Assembly (NCBI RefSeq): GCF_028858725.1
Contig: NC_084765.1
Coordinates: 12,187,001 to 12,251,000 of the forward strand
Origin: Colius striatus
Taxonomy: Eukaryota; Chordata; Aves; Coliiformes; Coliidae
Reading direction: 5' to 3'
Length of the DNA stretch: 64,000 bases
This document shows, one piece after another, positions 35,457 to 48,828 of the stretch. The notes under the pieces were generated by a model. It ran no database searches. It worked only from the letters and a program-made list of their open reading frames with translations, and had not been told where the DNA came from. A program made the translations under genes and the position numbers. Numbering within the stretch: the first letter of the stretch is position 1; each line of letters opens with the position of its first letter.

Positions 35457-37395
35457 TTTTTACGTCCCGTTTCTATGTAGAGGGATTTTAAAAAAATGGT
35501 ATATACATTGATTTTAATTCTGTAGCTTCTCTCACTCAGCCACAATTCTGCAGGCTGCAGCTCTGAGCTGTGGTTCACTTGGGAACTTCTTTGCCCCTAA
35601 AGACAAAGTCTCAAAAAGCTGAAAAGAAGGGCTGGTCCTGGCATGGTGGCCTCATCTCCTTCTTACTTGTACTTGGTAAAGCTGCATTTCTGTAAGTATC
35701 TTGAAAGAAATGCTGGCCACTGGGAATTTGCACTACTGCACTGGAGGAGGAGCTGCTTCTTTCACTCAAGGAGAAGTTTGGGTCCTCAGTCTACTTTTCG
35801 CTTTGTTGTGCATCCCTCCTATAATTAATTAGCTAATGAGCTGATATGAAGTAATTTTATCTACCATGGACTATTGATAAAATCAGTGTTAAGTATATTA
35901 GCTATTAGGAAACTAAGAGGATGTTAGGAATTCTTACATCCAATTAATTACTATGATTTAGATTACTGTCCTCCCATTGTCCTTCATTTCGATCTATAAA
36001 CTATAAACTGTCTCTTATTGATGACAAATGGCTATAGATGCACTCCTGGAGAAGCTTCATCATGTCCTGGACTATCTGCCAGTACAATGGAATGGATTCG
36101 TGCACAGACACTCAGTCCCGAGCCCCAACCAGCTGGTCAGCCAGACTGAGGAACCTGAATGTCTTCAAACATATCAGGCTCCTTCGCCTAAACTCCGTTG
36201 ATTTTTGGTAAGAATGAAGAGCCCCAGCTTTGCCCTTGGATCGCAACAGCCTCATGAACACCGGTACACCTGGTCACTGCCTGTGCCTGCGGGACAAATG
36301 CGGGGACGTGTTCCTGAAATGGGCAGCTGTGGAGAGGGGCCTGGGTCCTGCCAGTGCCACCACATGGCATGGCTCCACCAAGGAGGCCTGAAAGTCAGGG
36401 CAGCCCCGAGGGGCTCTGTAAAATAGCCAGGCACATCAATAGCTTTTAAAATCTGGCTTTAAGGTTTTGGTCCTCAAAGTATCATGGCACCTGCCTCTAA
36501 CTGGTTACAGCATTCCAAAGACTGGAGCATGGGTGAACAGCTCCCACTGATGTAAGTCTTTTTTTAGGATCTGGACATACCTTTAAGGGTCTGCATTAAA
36601 GGACTGGCTCAAGTTACTGTTGGAAAGTATATGAGTATTTTCAACCACTCATCTGCCCTAGAAACTATCAAAGGGCTAATCTGTTACTAAAAGGAGTACT
36701 GATTATTAGTCTTTCTAAGCACAACAAAACCCAAACCAAAACCAAACCATAATTTCTGCACAGACATACTGTTAAACACCAGAGAGGAAAAAATCCACTT
36801 AATTGCTTTGTAGCAATGCAGTGAAGTCTCCTCCTGCAACTACTTCTGACACAAAATTCAGCAGCTTTCAGATGTACCCTGGTAAACAGCATATTCTTTA
36901 CTGTTTCCAGCAAGTACAGCCCTAATATTTATCTTATACTTTTTATTCATTTTGAGATTTGATGGAATAAATTTTAGCTTCATAATAAACATCTCTTGGA
37001 GTTAATGGACCTGCAGAGAGGCTGCTGAGCTCTGAGCTCTGCCAACAATGCCAGCAGCTCCCAGGGAATTACTTGCAGGTGCAGATACTTGGCAATGCCG
37101 GGGGCTTGCCAAATGCAGGCAGTAATGATTGGCATAAAAAGTTTGGCCAGGGTGTTAGATGAGCTGGGCACACCGCAAAACTACAGCTCACAGCTCTCTT
37201 ACCCCTAGTTCAGCAGTAGTGCCACCAGATATCTGCCTGCAATCAGAAGGACGTCAGCATCATAGTTGAAAGACTCTGAAAAGCAGACTGGGGCACAACA
37301 TGAGGGGCTGCAGCACAGCTCAAGGATGTAACAGGCCTGGCTGAGGAAGGTAAGGAAAACCTGCAACATCAGCTCACACTCAAGAAGTCCTGGGG

Positions 37396-37459
37396 ATTTT
37401 TTTTCTTTCTCTTCCATTTTTCTTCTTTTTTCTCTCTTTTTTTTTCCTTTATTTTTAAC
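37396..37459 (+). repeat. Homopyrimidine tract
   Basis: About 60 bases almost wholly C and T (tttttttctttctcttccat onward to tttttttttcctttattttt). A minus-strand open frame rich in Lys, Arg and Glu reads through it and is an artefact of the tract. A shorter C/T tract lies at about 33117-33158. Confidence 0.85.
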
Positions 37460-39600
37460 CACTCAATGTAAAATTAAGAGCACCAAATTTGTGGCTACAT
37501 CAGTTTTTAGTCACAAGAAGTTAGGATACACACACACTGTAGCACTGCAGTTATTTGTCAGTAGTGTGTCAGCCCACAATCCCAGTTCTCCCAACCACTC
37601 CAACTAAAAGGTAGGTGCCCACTCTTTTCTGGGGTTTTTTTCTGGCTTCCAAGAGCAGTTATCAGGGGTGCGCTGATGCCATAGTAGCTCAAACCTTGGT
37701 CCTCACAGGGTCAGCTGACTACCTTTTCTCTGTGCATTTTCCAAAGTCTAGCTGTGTAGGTGAGCAAAAGCCCATGCTTTAGGATCAGCTGTCAAGTTGG
37801 CTGGGACAGAGCTGAAGGAAGTGGGTAAGATAGGCCAGAGGGGATGAAGGGGGAGGCTGAGGCAGGGGGAAGGGAAGCGCAGGGTGACTGCCAGTCACCT
37901 TGTGGCAGTCTGGTCTCATCTTGTGCTCTTTAGGAGCTTTTTAATTTCAGTGGATGATGCCTGATTTGCAGATAGAATTTGGGCCTTTGGGCTAATTTTA
38001 CTTAATCTTACAAGATCTCCTGAGAGATTTGTAATGGGAACTCCATATTAACTATCCTTACAGCTGCATATTCAAAGATTATTTAAACTTGAATATTTTC
38101 TCAGCCTTTATCATTGAAAATCATAAGCTATCAATTATACCCTTTTTGCCCTTAATTCTTCCTTCATTCCTATGCTATGGCAGCTGCAGTGTCCTTCTTT
38201 GAGGCTGTCTCCATTCCTACAGTTTCTGAGAGTGGGATTTTCTCCAGCAAGGTTTATTCATGTCATTCTTCCTTTTCTCATTTCTTGGAATCATCTATCA
38301 GCAGCAGCAGTATTGTTGTGCCCATAGGCTTCAACTAAGCTCTAAGCATAGAAAATGGGGGCCATAGCTGAAGTCCTGGTAGCAATTGGGAGACCTCAAG
38401 CGAATAACAAGTCCCCTGTGACCTTGCTTAATTCTCTGCTCTTTGATCTGCCTCTCCTCTGGTGAGTTAGTCCTACCTGGTGCTGCAGAGCTGCGGAGGG
38501 ATGGATGTGCTGAAGGGAGGAGGACTATCCAGGCATTTCCAGCATCAGACCAACAGGATTTGAACTGCACCTAAGAGTAAGCTGCACTCGAGCTTGTGTG
38601 GAAGGTGCACATGCCTTCTGAAAATTACTTTTGTGATAAAGGATGATTTTGAACACTCTATCAGTCTTACTCTTCTAGTTTCCTTCCAGCTCCATCATTT
38701 TGGGGGAGATGAGTTCCTCCAGGATCTGGCTTGAGTTTTATGGTCTGTGCATTTTCATGCTGTCAGGTTTGTGCATCGCAAGTGTTTTACCCCTGATATT
38801 TGGCCGTTTCTCACCTGTGACAGAAACCTGTAGCGCTCTTTTTGCTAGTTCTGATGCCTCATGCTCCACACATACCTGGCCTGTTAAGTTATTGCACTGA
38901 AACATGCTCCAGTTGCTCATTGTTGTTCACAGCCCTGGACAGTATGGTCTGTGATACCCATGTGGGCATTGTTTACATTTAATGACAGCATTTCATACAA
39001 CCACTGAATTACATCCCAAGTGGACATAAAACAAGGTGGCTCTACTGACTTGCAGTTTTCAAGCCCTGCTTAGCTGTCATCTAACCCCTCCAGCACAGTC
39101 ACAAAATGGGCTTCATGAGGCTGGTTGGAGTGTTGCTCTGTCGGAAATCAGTATGATTTGTTTATTGCTTTTTCCTCACATGATGGGTATTGCTCACAGG
39201 ACCTGAGTCACTTTTTGATTGGCTCTTAGTGTTGACCTGTCCTACTCGTACAATGCACCATTTAATATATATAGAATGATACATTTGAAAGGTTATTGAA
39301 ACACTTTATTTATGTGTTTTGTCATAAAGTCTATGCAATAAATTAAGAGGTGTAAATAATGGGAAGAATCTCCACAACACCCACTAATTTCCTGATGTTT
39401 TTATCACATATGTAATGCCAAGCAGCATTACCAGTTGCTGCACCATAGTCATTAACACTGAGAATGAAAAGTGACGGATATATCATAAGTTATTACGCAA
39501 TACCTGCATATCCTTCACACATCTTAGTTACCTCCATTATCACAAATGTCACATTGCCTTCTACCAATGGAATGTGTGGTGAGTGTTTTGCAACATGTTC

Positions 39601-39930
39601 ATAGAATCACAGAATGGTAGGGTTGGAAGGGACCTTTAGAGATCATCTAGTCCAACCCCCTGCAGAAGCAGGTCCACCTAGATCCACACAGGAACACGTT
39701 CAGGCAAGTCTTGAAGACCTCCAAGGAAGGAGACTCCACAACCCCTCTGGGCAGCCTGTGCCAGGGCTCCGTCACCCTCACAGTGAAATAGTTTTTTCTT
39801 ATATTTAAGTAGAACTTTTTATGTTCCAGCTTCATCCCATTACCCCTTGTCCTGTTGCTAGCTACTATAGAAAAAAGGGATGTTCCAACGTCCTGACCAT
39901 TTATATACTTGTAAATATTATAATGTTCCC
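39601..39930 (-). mobile_element. CR1 LINE 3' fragment
   Basis: The + strand begins with the reversed CR1 tail (atagaatcacagaatggtag). Minus-strand translation gives SIVASNRTRGNGMKLEHKKF, then NYFTVRVTEPWHRLPRGV and LEVFKTCLNVFLC. It belongs to the same subfamily as the copy at 23.6 kb and is 5'-truncated at about the same internal point. Confidence 0.95.
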
Positions 39931-41521
39931 ACATAATACAGGACAGGGTTTAGCACCATTGAAGAGGGATGCAAATGACGCAATGAGCATGTTCATAAGG
40001 TTGCAAAGAGCATTGGGGTGCTCCTGTTACAACAAATGAGATCGCTGATGACATGGCTTTCCATGAGTTCCTGTGACTCGCAAAAGACGATGCTGACCAG
40101 CCAATTATGTCGTATTAGTGCTGACTGTGAGCCAAGGATCTAATCTGAATCTCATTGATGCTAATGAACGTTTTTACACTGACTTCAAAAGGTGCTGTTG
40201 GATCAAGCAGCAAATTATTTTCCTCTGGGGTATTTAAATCTTGATTGTGTTCTACCAAACTAGAATCTCTGAGGTCTAATGAGCGGTTTGTAACTCCTGC
40301 CCCGTTACAAGGCAAATCAGGAGGCTGACACTGATGAAACAAGGTGGCTCTTTCCTTCCCACAGCCATTTCACAGTTGTGACAAACTGTCTTCCGCCGTG
40401 AATTCTACTAGAGACTCGGATGTTGGTATGGAGGGCAGGGTCAGCAGCATAAACTTTCAGAACTTCAAAAAAACCCCAACCACAAGGTGTTTCTATGAAG
40501 TACACATTTCTGGCCTACTTGAATCCAGCTGTGTGACTTTCAGGCCAAGAAGAGGAATTACAATACAATCTTCCCTAACTTTTGATTCTCCACAAAAGGT
40601 CTTAACAAAATTGGATGAGTTTTATGTGAATATGTTAGCAGGGTGTAGAATAACTCTTTGCTTGCCTTCTTCTCACTGAACTGGTAGGTAGCCTTTCTAG
40701 TGTGAACAGGGTCCTTTTTTTTTGTAATGAAAGACTTATGAAAATATAATAAATGAATGGAAAGAGAAGCACAGTAAGTTCAGCATCTTTTCATTGATCT
40801 GTTATTTTTAGTAAATCACATGTAATCATAACACAAAACCCTTGAAATATGATGTGACAAAAATAATCAGAAATCAAACTCAAACTGAAAATTAAAGGCA
40901 CTGGCTCACACAGTTCATGAAAGCACAAACATATTTCAGACGATCTAGTTAGCATATTGCAATCTATTTAGTAATGCAGTTAGCATGCCACTGTATCTGG
41001 TGCAGTGCTGTGTTCCTTATTAATTTTCAGTCCATTTATTTGCCTGCTTTACGCTTCAGATCTGCCAGGTGCTGCCAGATGTGCTACGTCATTTCCTCAG
41101 ATTGAACCCAGGCCTCACCACCTCCTCGACTGCTACTGCAACTCTTGCAACACCTGAGCTTACCCCAGGTAAGGGCACAGGAGGTGGATGTCAGGAGGGG
41201 CACTTCAACAGCCAGTGTGAACAAGCGAAGCAAAATTAATTCTAGCATATACTGTATGTGATAGAAATGAGTTACTGCCTAATTATGTCTCCTGTTTCCA
41301 TTCAAATGAATTAACGCTTGTTGTGAGCCCTTGGGACACCAGACACACTTTAAAGTTGTAATGAGTGCTATCATTATTGCTTTTGACAGTCATTGAAGTA
41401 TAATTATCGGATCATCTATTAAAGAAAAAAAAATCAGAACTTGTAATATATGAGTTCTGAGCTGGCAAATTACAGAAGAGTCATCTCAGAAGCACAACCG
41501 CGCAGCTATTTTCTGTAGTGG

Positions 41522-41537
41522 CACTGCCATCTCCTGG
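41522..41537 (-). promoter_or_regulatory. CTCF-like motif between LMO1 and RIC3
   Basis: The minus strand reads CCAGGAGATGGCAGTG, matching CCASYAGRKGGCRSTR at all but one position. It has the same orientation as the site at 5058 and the opposite one to that at 51735. Motif evidence only. Confidence 0.5.
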
Positions 41538-44500
41538 CAAAAAACAGAAGTTGTGCGTCCAAACTTCTTCAGATGACAGAAACTTTTAAAGACCAAGAGG
41601 TTAAGTACAAAAGCCAACAACTTCTTAAATTTAAGGAGTTAGGAGTTGCTGAGATATCTGGTTTCAATGTTAGAAATGGCTGCACGGCTCTTTGTTAACA
41701 AAGGACGTTGCTGAGGGGCAAGAATGGATGTGATGGGGGTGTTGTGGGCTACTCCAATAGTGAGAACAGCTAGGTGCTCCGGTCAGTGGTTTGGTGTCTC
41801 TTTACAAAACAGATGTTCCCTAAACACATCATGAATCGTCCACCAAGAAATGGTACAGCATTACTTAATTCCCCCAGCAGTCAGTAACCCAGGAGGAGAC
41901 ACTTGCAGATTATGGTGTTAAGTCTTTTGTCTGCTTTCTTGGCCTTTCCTGAGCCACCCTTCGATAATTAGCACTGACCATCCTACCAGCTTAGCAGTAA
42001 GTGGTTTTGACTGCTGCTGGAGGAGTTCTCCCGACTCCAAATACACCCCTTGTCTTTAGGCACTGTGTTATTTTTGTTACTCGGATTCTATGTTTGTCCA
42101 TATCCCCAGTTGTCCTCTGCCCCAATGCCAGTTTTTCCATCAATGACCTTGGACCTCTGGCTGCCATGTGTGACCTTCAGCCTGAAGAGGAACTGTGGTA
42201 AGAGCCTCTCGCGCTCTGCCCAGGCTCAGCTGCTCAGACTGGGTCCAACACCAGCTGGAGGGTGAAGCTCTGCCCACAGCAGAGGTGGAATCTTCTCCCC
42301 GCCTCAGCTCCCTCTTGCAGAAATGAGAGGGAAGTGGGCACCCATGTCTCATGTGGGGCTGCTCTTCCTCAGAAGACATTCAGGAGAAGCAAATCCCCCT
42401 CCAGGCCCAGCTATTTCTCACATGCCTTTGCTGTTTGCATAGTGACAAGTCTGGAGGAAGGCTGCTTTTGTTCCAGCAAAGGATTTCTTGCCGCTTCCTC
42501 AAATTGTGGAATTGCATTCAATCACAACAGAGGAAATCCTTCCCCACTTGCACTTAACAGGTAACCTGCGAGACCATGAATTTTACACTCCACCCCTCCA
42601 ATTAGAATACAGTTCTAACTACCTTCCAATTTACGAGGCCTTGTTTTCAGGGTATTTTCATATTTCCAGTCAAAACCAAGGGAGAGTCCTACCCAAATTC
42701 CCTCACAATTACTATCTCTCTGCTGGGAAGAAGCTATGACTTCACTGTCCATGCTTTATTATCCATCCTGCAAGGATGACCCTTTCCTCCCACACCTGTC
42801 CCATTTGTCCCATTCCCATCTCTGGGATGCTGGTTTCACAGATAGCCACAAACTTCACAGCCTCTCACTAATACTTTGGATTCACATATTCTTCTTTCTG
42901 CCTGTAACACATGCAAGACATCAAAGATGCTGCAAAGGAAGTCACTAAGACTCAGTTGTCCAGTCTGTTCATTTCTTACTGTGCATAGTGTCAAATTGTT
43001 CTCTGAAATAATCCTGTGGATTGTGGAACATGGCACCCACTACATTGACTATGGTCAAAGCAAAAGCCATGTCTAGTCTGTTGAGGATTTGCCTTTTATT
43101 AGAAACACCTAAGGTCATCTGGAAGTTTTTTTTATATCACACCTTGTCAGAGACTTGCTAAAATATTTTTGAACTTCATACAAGTCATTCCTTTTTGAAA
43201 TTATGAAATAGCATCAGGATTTTATTTGCCTTTAAATAAATTCAGTAACTACTACTTGATACTGGTACCAATATCTATGAAGAATTTTTTTTCCCAACTG
43301 ACAAGAACTCTTTAAAGTTTCAAGTTTTCTCTTAGCAAGAAAACTTTTCCTAGGGTATTGTAGCGCATATACATGCCAAGGTGGGTAACTTGGCAGTCCC
43401 TTCCTGTAACTGTACCACTGAGGGAGGAGGAACATTTATATGTCTGCAAAGAGAATAGAGGCAACAGACTTTTTCCCTCCCTGAACACACCTATCCCCTT
43501 CAGCCACCAATGCTTTTCTCTCATGCTTCGGGCAATGTTTGGTATTAGGCTCCCGATAAGCTTTTCTGGAGAAAACATCAGTGATGCAGAGTTTTTATCC
43601 AAGACAGATTGCAAAACCAAATTGCTTTTGTGTTTTTAAGCATTCAAATAGGCATCTGTAACCCTCAATCATGAGCCACTGCAAGAACTATAGTTTGGAC
43701 TGGCCTTGTAAGTAGAGACAGGAATTCCTATGACATTCAAACAACTTATTTCCAAGAAGCTCAGGTTTTTCTAGCAAGCCATTATCCTCCCTGCTTCTCT
43801 GTGTCGAGTAGATAATAGCGGCCCCAAAGCAAAAACACTAACTAGAAGGATCCCCAGCTCTGAAAACATGGCAGTTCATGCTTCTGACCATTACAACACT
43901 CCCTTTTCTCACCTCCAAAGAAATTTTTCATTTCCAAAGAAATACTGCCAAACCTACAAGCACATTTTTTCTGTATTAGCAACAGAACCTCAGCACATTC
44001 CTATATCTGTGTCTCAGGGCTCATTGTTTACCTACCAGTGAGCTGGTATTTTTTCACTAAAAAGGCTCCCTGTTGAACATCTCAGTGTTGTCTCCATGTT
44101 TAATTTCAATCTGGAAACTTTAAGCTTAGTGAAGGCTACAAGACAATGTCATCGTTTCTTGATGCAATTGTTCAAATAGCCAAAGATACCTTTTTAGTAA
44201 AACAAACTGATGGGAAATGGCACACATCTCAGTCTTCCCAGGATCCATTTTTTTCACGTGACAATTGTTTTTAATAAGCTCAAAGCTATAGTTTGAGACC
44301 ACCAGAAGTTCTCAGATGAAGCTTGAAGCTTTCCTTGGTATTTCTGATACTCTTTTTAACTTATTCGCTCATTTTCTATGAACAACTCTTCCAAATACCT
44401 GGTTTTACTTGAAATGCTTCTTTTCATCAGTGCTAGTTTCACTCTGAAAGTAATGATTTTTTTTTTTCTCCATATCTATATAGCTCTCTTAGAAGTTTCT

Positions 44501-46329
44501 TTTATATCAGGTGTAGTACATATAGGTTTCTGCTGAAACAGCATTTCCATCACAGCATCATCTCCATCCTCCTTTTTCTTAGCTCCTCTGCAGTCTCTGC
44601 CACTTCACATCATACTCAACAGATCTAGTTACAAGTTTATTCACCCTGACTCAAAAGCAATACAGTAATACAACCTGTTTTCTTTGTTCTTTAGCCAATC
44701 GCCTGTTGGAGAAGGCTATAGGAGGGCTGAGCTCAGTAGAAACTCTCTGGGCACAAAAAATAGCTTCCTGTGGAAACTCTAAGGCTGATGCTTCTGGTCT
44801 GTCAGCTCAGATTCCTCAGGGCAGCAGTTGGGCGGGTGTGAAAGTCACAGAGAGCATTTCCAGAGAAATGAGTACAGATTTCCTACAGGACACTTTCTGT
44901 CATGCGTGGCACCCAGTAATGCCTTTTGCTAGAAGGAGAGACTCTGAGAGGTGCAGCAGCTTCGTAACAGACCTGCTTCCAGGTACTTCAACCTGAAGCT
45001 GTGTTCCCTAGGTCATGGTATTAGTTGTGCTCAAGTTAGTTCAGCCCGATGGCTGAATCAAACCGTGTACTGAGGGCTTGCACCAATCCAATGACTAAAT
45101 ACCTTTGCTAACAGTGCCATCTCTATAACATCACCAGAGATGAGTCAGTCATATCTGCTCACAGGAATTGCCTTTTCTGTTTGTTTTTCCAGATTGTCAT
45201 TTGTTGAGCTCATTGGGGATGCTCTTCCCCAGTTCTAAACTGTTTCAAAATCACACATATTACCAGGGAACTTCTATTTTCATATCTTTCTCAAGGTAAT
45301 TTTATGTTTGAGGGTTTTTACCTCTTTCAACTCAGCTTTCAGGTGAGTTTCTGAACCTTCAGAGATCCAGAAAGCAAAACTTCATGAACCTCTCCTGGCT
45401 TCTAATGCTGGTATTATCTTTTGCATTTCTGGAGTGAATTGATGTGCTCCATAGACAGAAGTTTGTGCTGCTTCTCAGTTGGTGATATTTGTTCGACTCA
45501 ATATTCTCATCTACAGGGCACACATCAATCTCTAGGCAAGGTACCCTCTGCACCCCTTACTGTCAAAAAGCAAAAATATACAGTCATCTATCACATCTGA
45601 AAGTAGACCTCCACCTATGATCAAGTGAACTATACCTTGAAAGTACCGGTTTCCCACTGACCAACACCAATGTGTGTCAGACATAAACGTGTATGTCACA
45701 GGTATCTGGAGCTAGCAACATAAATCCACTTCTCTGGTCTCATTCTACACAACCCCCAGTTTTTCCATTGTCTTTTCTTCTTGGCTTCTCACAGTAAATG
45801 ATGCTCTCTATAACTGGCAATGTGGACTCCAAAGAGTTTTCACCTTTTGAACTGCCACAGTCCTGCCAGTCACACTGTGCAAGGAACATACCTTTAGAGA
45901 GCACACTAGAAATGCTGATCCCAATCACACACCCAGGAGATAATCCCAATTATCTCTGTATTGGAGTTTTCTTGATGTCAGAAATTACATGTACTCCAAC
46001 ATGCTGAGGACCATCAGGTGCAACTCCTGAAGACAACAAAGCTCATTATACATGCGACTGTGCCTACAGCCATCAAAAAAAGCAGGCTTTGGGAGGCTGG
46101 CATCTGCCCTGTACAGCAGCTTCTCTAAGAGAGTCTTTGCATGGTAGTCAGCACAATAAATACTCCATAAATTATCTCTGCCTAAATCACAAATTGATTC
46201 AGGAGGAAGAACCTGCACTTCTAAGTGAAGTGAAAGTTTTGCCTGGTAATGGATAAAATTATAGCTTAACTGGCCCTAAAGGTGTCTGGCATGTAGAAGA
46301 GGCCACGTTCTCTGGTTCCTACTGTACTA

Positions 46330-46800
46330 AATGCATCATCTAGCTGAAAGAAAACAGCGATTATCAGAAAGTCAATTGTCATTCTGCCTCTTTAGAAAAA
46401 TTCCCATTAAAGATAAAGCCAATTTTAATTAGATTAAGTATCCAATTACTGTAATTACATTTTTAAAAAATTCACATCATGAGGATGACCCTTTTAAAAA
46501 GGGTTACAAGAATAATTAGTGTATTCATATTAACCAAAATGTATTGGATAATATTTATACCCAGAAGGCAAAGTACATTACACATATTTCACCTTTGGGG
46601 AAAGCTTGCAAATGTTTTGGCAGTGGTATGAATATTTATAGGGAAGAGTGTGCTTTAGCAAGATTATATGAGAAAGCATTTATATGCTCACAAATTTTTA
46701 CCCAAGGGTAAAGTATACATAAAATGTAGTGCAGAGATTACGGATATGCAAAGTACGATTTAAGTGGGGAATTTATATCAGTTTGTTTAATTAATTGGAG
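46330..46800. promoter_or_regulatory. Candidate conserved non-coding element with palindrome
   Basis: A continuous AT-rich, non-repetitive stretch with many homeodomain cores (TTTTAATTAGATTAAG, CCAATTACTGTAATTACA, GAATAATTAG, TTTAATTAATTGG). It contains an inverted repeat ACCCTTTT-A-AAAAGGGT at 46488-46504. The look is that of an ancient enhancer; this is not tested. Confidence 0.28.
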
Positions 46801-48828
46801 CAGAATACTACTTCCTTTTTTTTTAATTGACAGGAGGGCCCCAGAATTGAAGCCTGAGTTTTGTTTCTGATGATCAATGACCGTGAGAATGATGTGGGAA
46901 AAGAGTCTTCTCTCTGCAAGGCATCACCTTGTCCACAGGTTAAGCCATGCCCTTTAATGTGTTCCTGATCACATCGTGCAAGCAATCCCATCTGTTACCT
47001 GGAGTTGCTTTATCAACTCACCACGGAGCTGGAAAACACACAGGCAGCCTCTAGTCAACGCTGCTCATTTAGGCGCAAATCCTCCAATTCTCAGTAAGGG
47101 GAAATACTTGAAAATATGCCAAATAGGTTTGCTCATGCACAGAAGACAAGAAGCCACATCCTTGCTCTAGGTTACTCACAGAAGGCACAGAGGCTATGAC
47201 CCATTTTTACTGCTTAGGTACAGCGCTGGCTCAGCACGCTGCGAGGTCAATGGCTGTGCAAACTCTTGTGTGGCACACAAACCCCTTGCTGCAGACCCAC
47301 CAGCACAGCATACTGCAGGGGTCTTCCCAGCAAACACTGCTGCCCAACCATTCATTTCTGTCTGCTCTGCAGCAAATGAACAGACTTTGGAATTACCCAG
47401 GCATTACATTCTTCCTCAGAAAAAAAGCTCTCAGGTTTCTTACTGGTGTTTGCACTTAATGCTGCAGCATTTGGCCCTTTACTACTAAGATGCCCTGCAA
47501 TGAGAAGTAGGCTCGCAGCACCTTCCTAAGTTAGGTGAGAGAAGTTGTGATGTCACAGCTTTTGGCAAGACCTAGACATATAGGGAGGCTCTTAAGTCTT
47601 TTGTTAATCCAATTAATTAAGAAATTTGTTCTTAACTTACATTTATATCAAAGATCATTCATTTTTATAGCCATTTACACGTAGCCAGTTAAGAATGAGC
47701 AGACAAAAAAAGAAGACAGGCTTAAAATGATTCATTCAAGTTCTTCACATTAATTTTCTCCCCACTGAATTACCAGCAATCACACTCGAGCATTCATGCC
47801 TTTTCCGTTTTTCAGAATTGTTGAATGTTGTTCTACATAATCCATAGTCTGGTATTCATTAAGCCATAGCCTGTGGCTCATGCAGATCTTTACCCAGACG
47901 TGTGAAAAAGGTTCTAGCTTCTGAAGATGACCTAGCCCTTATGAAAGAAGAAAGTTACCATAAGTTGCAAATGTTTGTGCAAATGGAGAATTGCTTCCAT
48001 GCTGATATTGCCAGTGTGGATAGCAGCATAAACGTGTACAATTTCCACAACTCACACTGTCATTTCCTGGGTTTTGAGCTTCCTTGCAAATTACAGTTGC
48101 CCAAGAACATCCCTAGGGAAAAAAAGCATAAAAATAAGGGAAAAAAAATCCGATTCAAACTGGATAAATTGTCTTTCAAAGCTTTTTCAACGTTTGTCCC
48201 ACAATAAGGAGAAACTGGGAAAGGTGGCAAGCTCAGGACAGCAGAGAGGCAGGTAAGTTGGAGAGTATCAGGGTTAAACAGGAAGAAAATAGAATTCATT
48301 TCCAATGTTCCTTCCAGAAATTCAAAATAAATCATTTGCTGGAGATCGTTATCGATACCTGCTGAATATCTATTACAGCACCTGGAAGGTATTTTGCTAT
48401 CTAAGTGTTTTTTTCTGAATACTATAAAGTCTGTACTTATATCAGGTTAGAAACATAAATCAAGCAAGATATTTATGAATACTAACACTTATGAAGACAT
48501 AGTTCTGTGAAAACATCTCTTTTTATGTGATGGCAAACACAATTCCAAGCAATCTAAATACAGTGAAATCCACTTCATGATGCTGACCTTTTTGAGGCCT
48601 GTGTCAGCAATACAGTGCACTCTAGGTACTCAGCCTGTGGTCTGAAAAACCCATAATCAGATCAGGATATATTTACGCTATTTTCCCTTTCCAGAAGGTA
48701 AAATCATCTTAAACATCCTCTTGGTGATCATTGTTAGGATGCTGTTTTCAATGGCTATTAGAAACGGGTTCTATAGCAAGCTGAAGCAGGATTTCAGCTG
48801 CAACTTCCACAGGAGGACCTGACCTGTC

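Larger units (their letters stand above)
23918..39600. other. Large intergenic block between LMO1 and RIC3
   Basis: No protein-coding gene was recognised in this 15.7 kb. It contains several non-repetitive AT-rich stretches resembling conserved non-coding DNA (listed separately), a GC-rich patch at about 24750-24920, a purine tract near 29.2 kb, pyrimidine tracts near 33.1 and 37.4 kb, and one short CR1 tip at 35.4 kb. The longest open frame (176 codons, minus strand, 25024-25554) crosses a homopolymer run and has no domain. Confidence 0.55.
39931..48828. other. Intergenic; no gene recognised
   Basis: No known exon or interspersed repeat was recognised in 8.9 kb. It holds a CTCF-like site at 41522, an exon-like open frame between good splice sites at 41060-41168, a poly-T run near 44460, and AT-rich sequence at 46330-46800. 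Open frames on the minus strand at 45.36-46.22 kb have no recognised homology. Confidence 0.5.

Noticed and set aside
37205..37462. Lys/Arg/Glu-rich minus-strand open frame
   Set aside because: It is produced by translating the homopyrimidine tract at 37396-37459.
45359..46218. Series of minus-strand open frames, considered as a decayed gene or retroelement
   Set aside because: The frames are short, in different phases, and I could not match any to a known protein or element.
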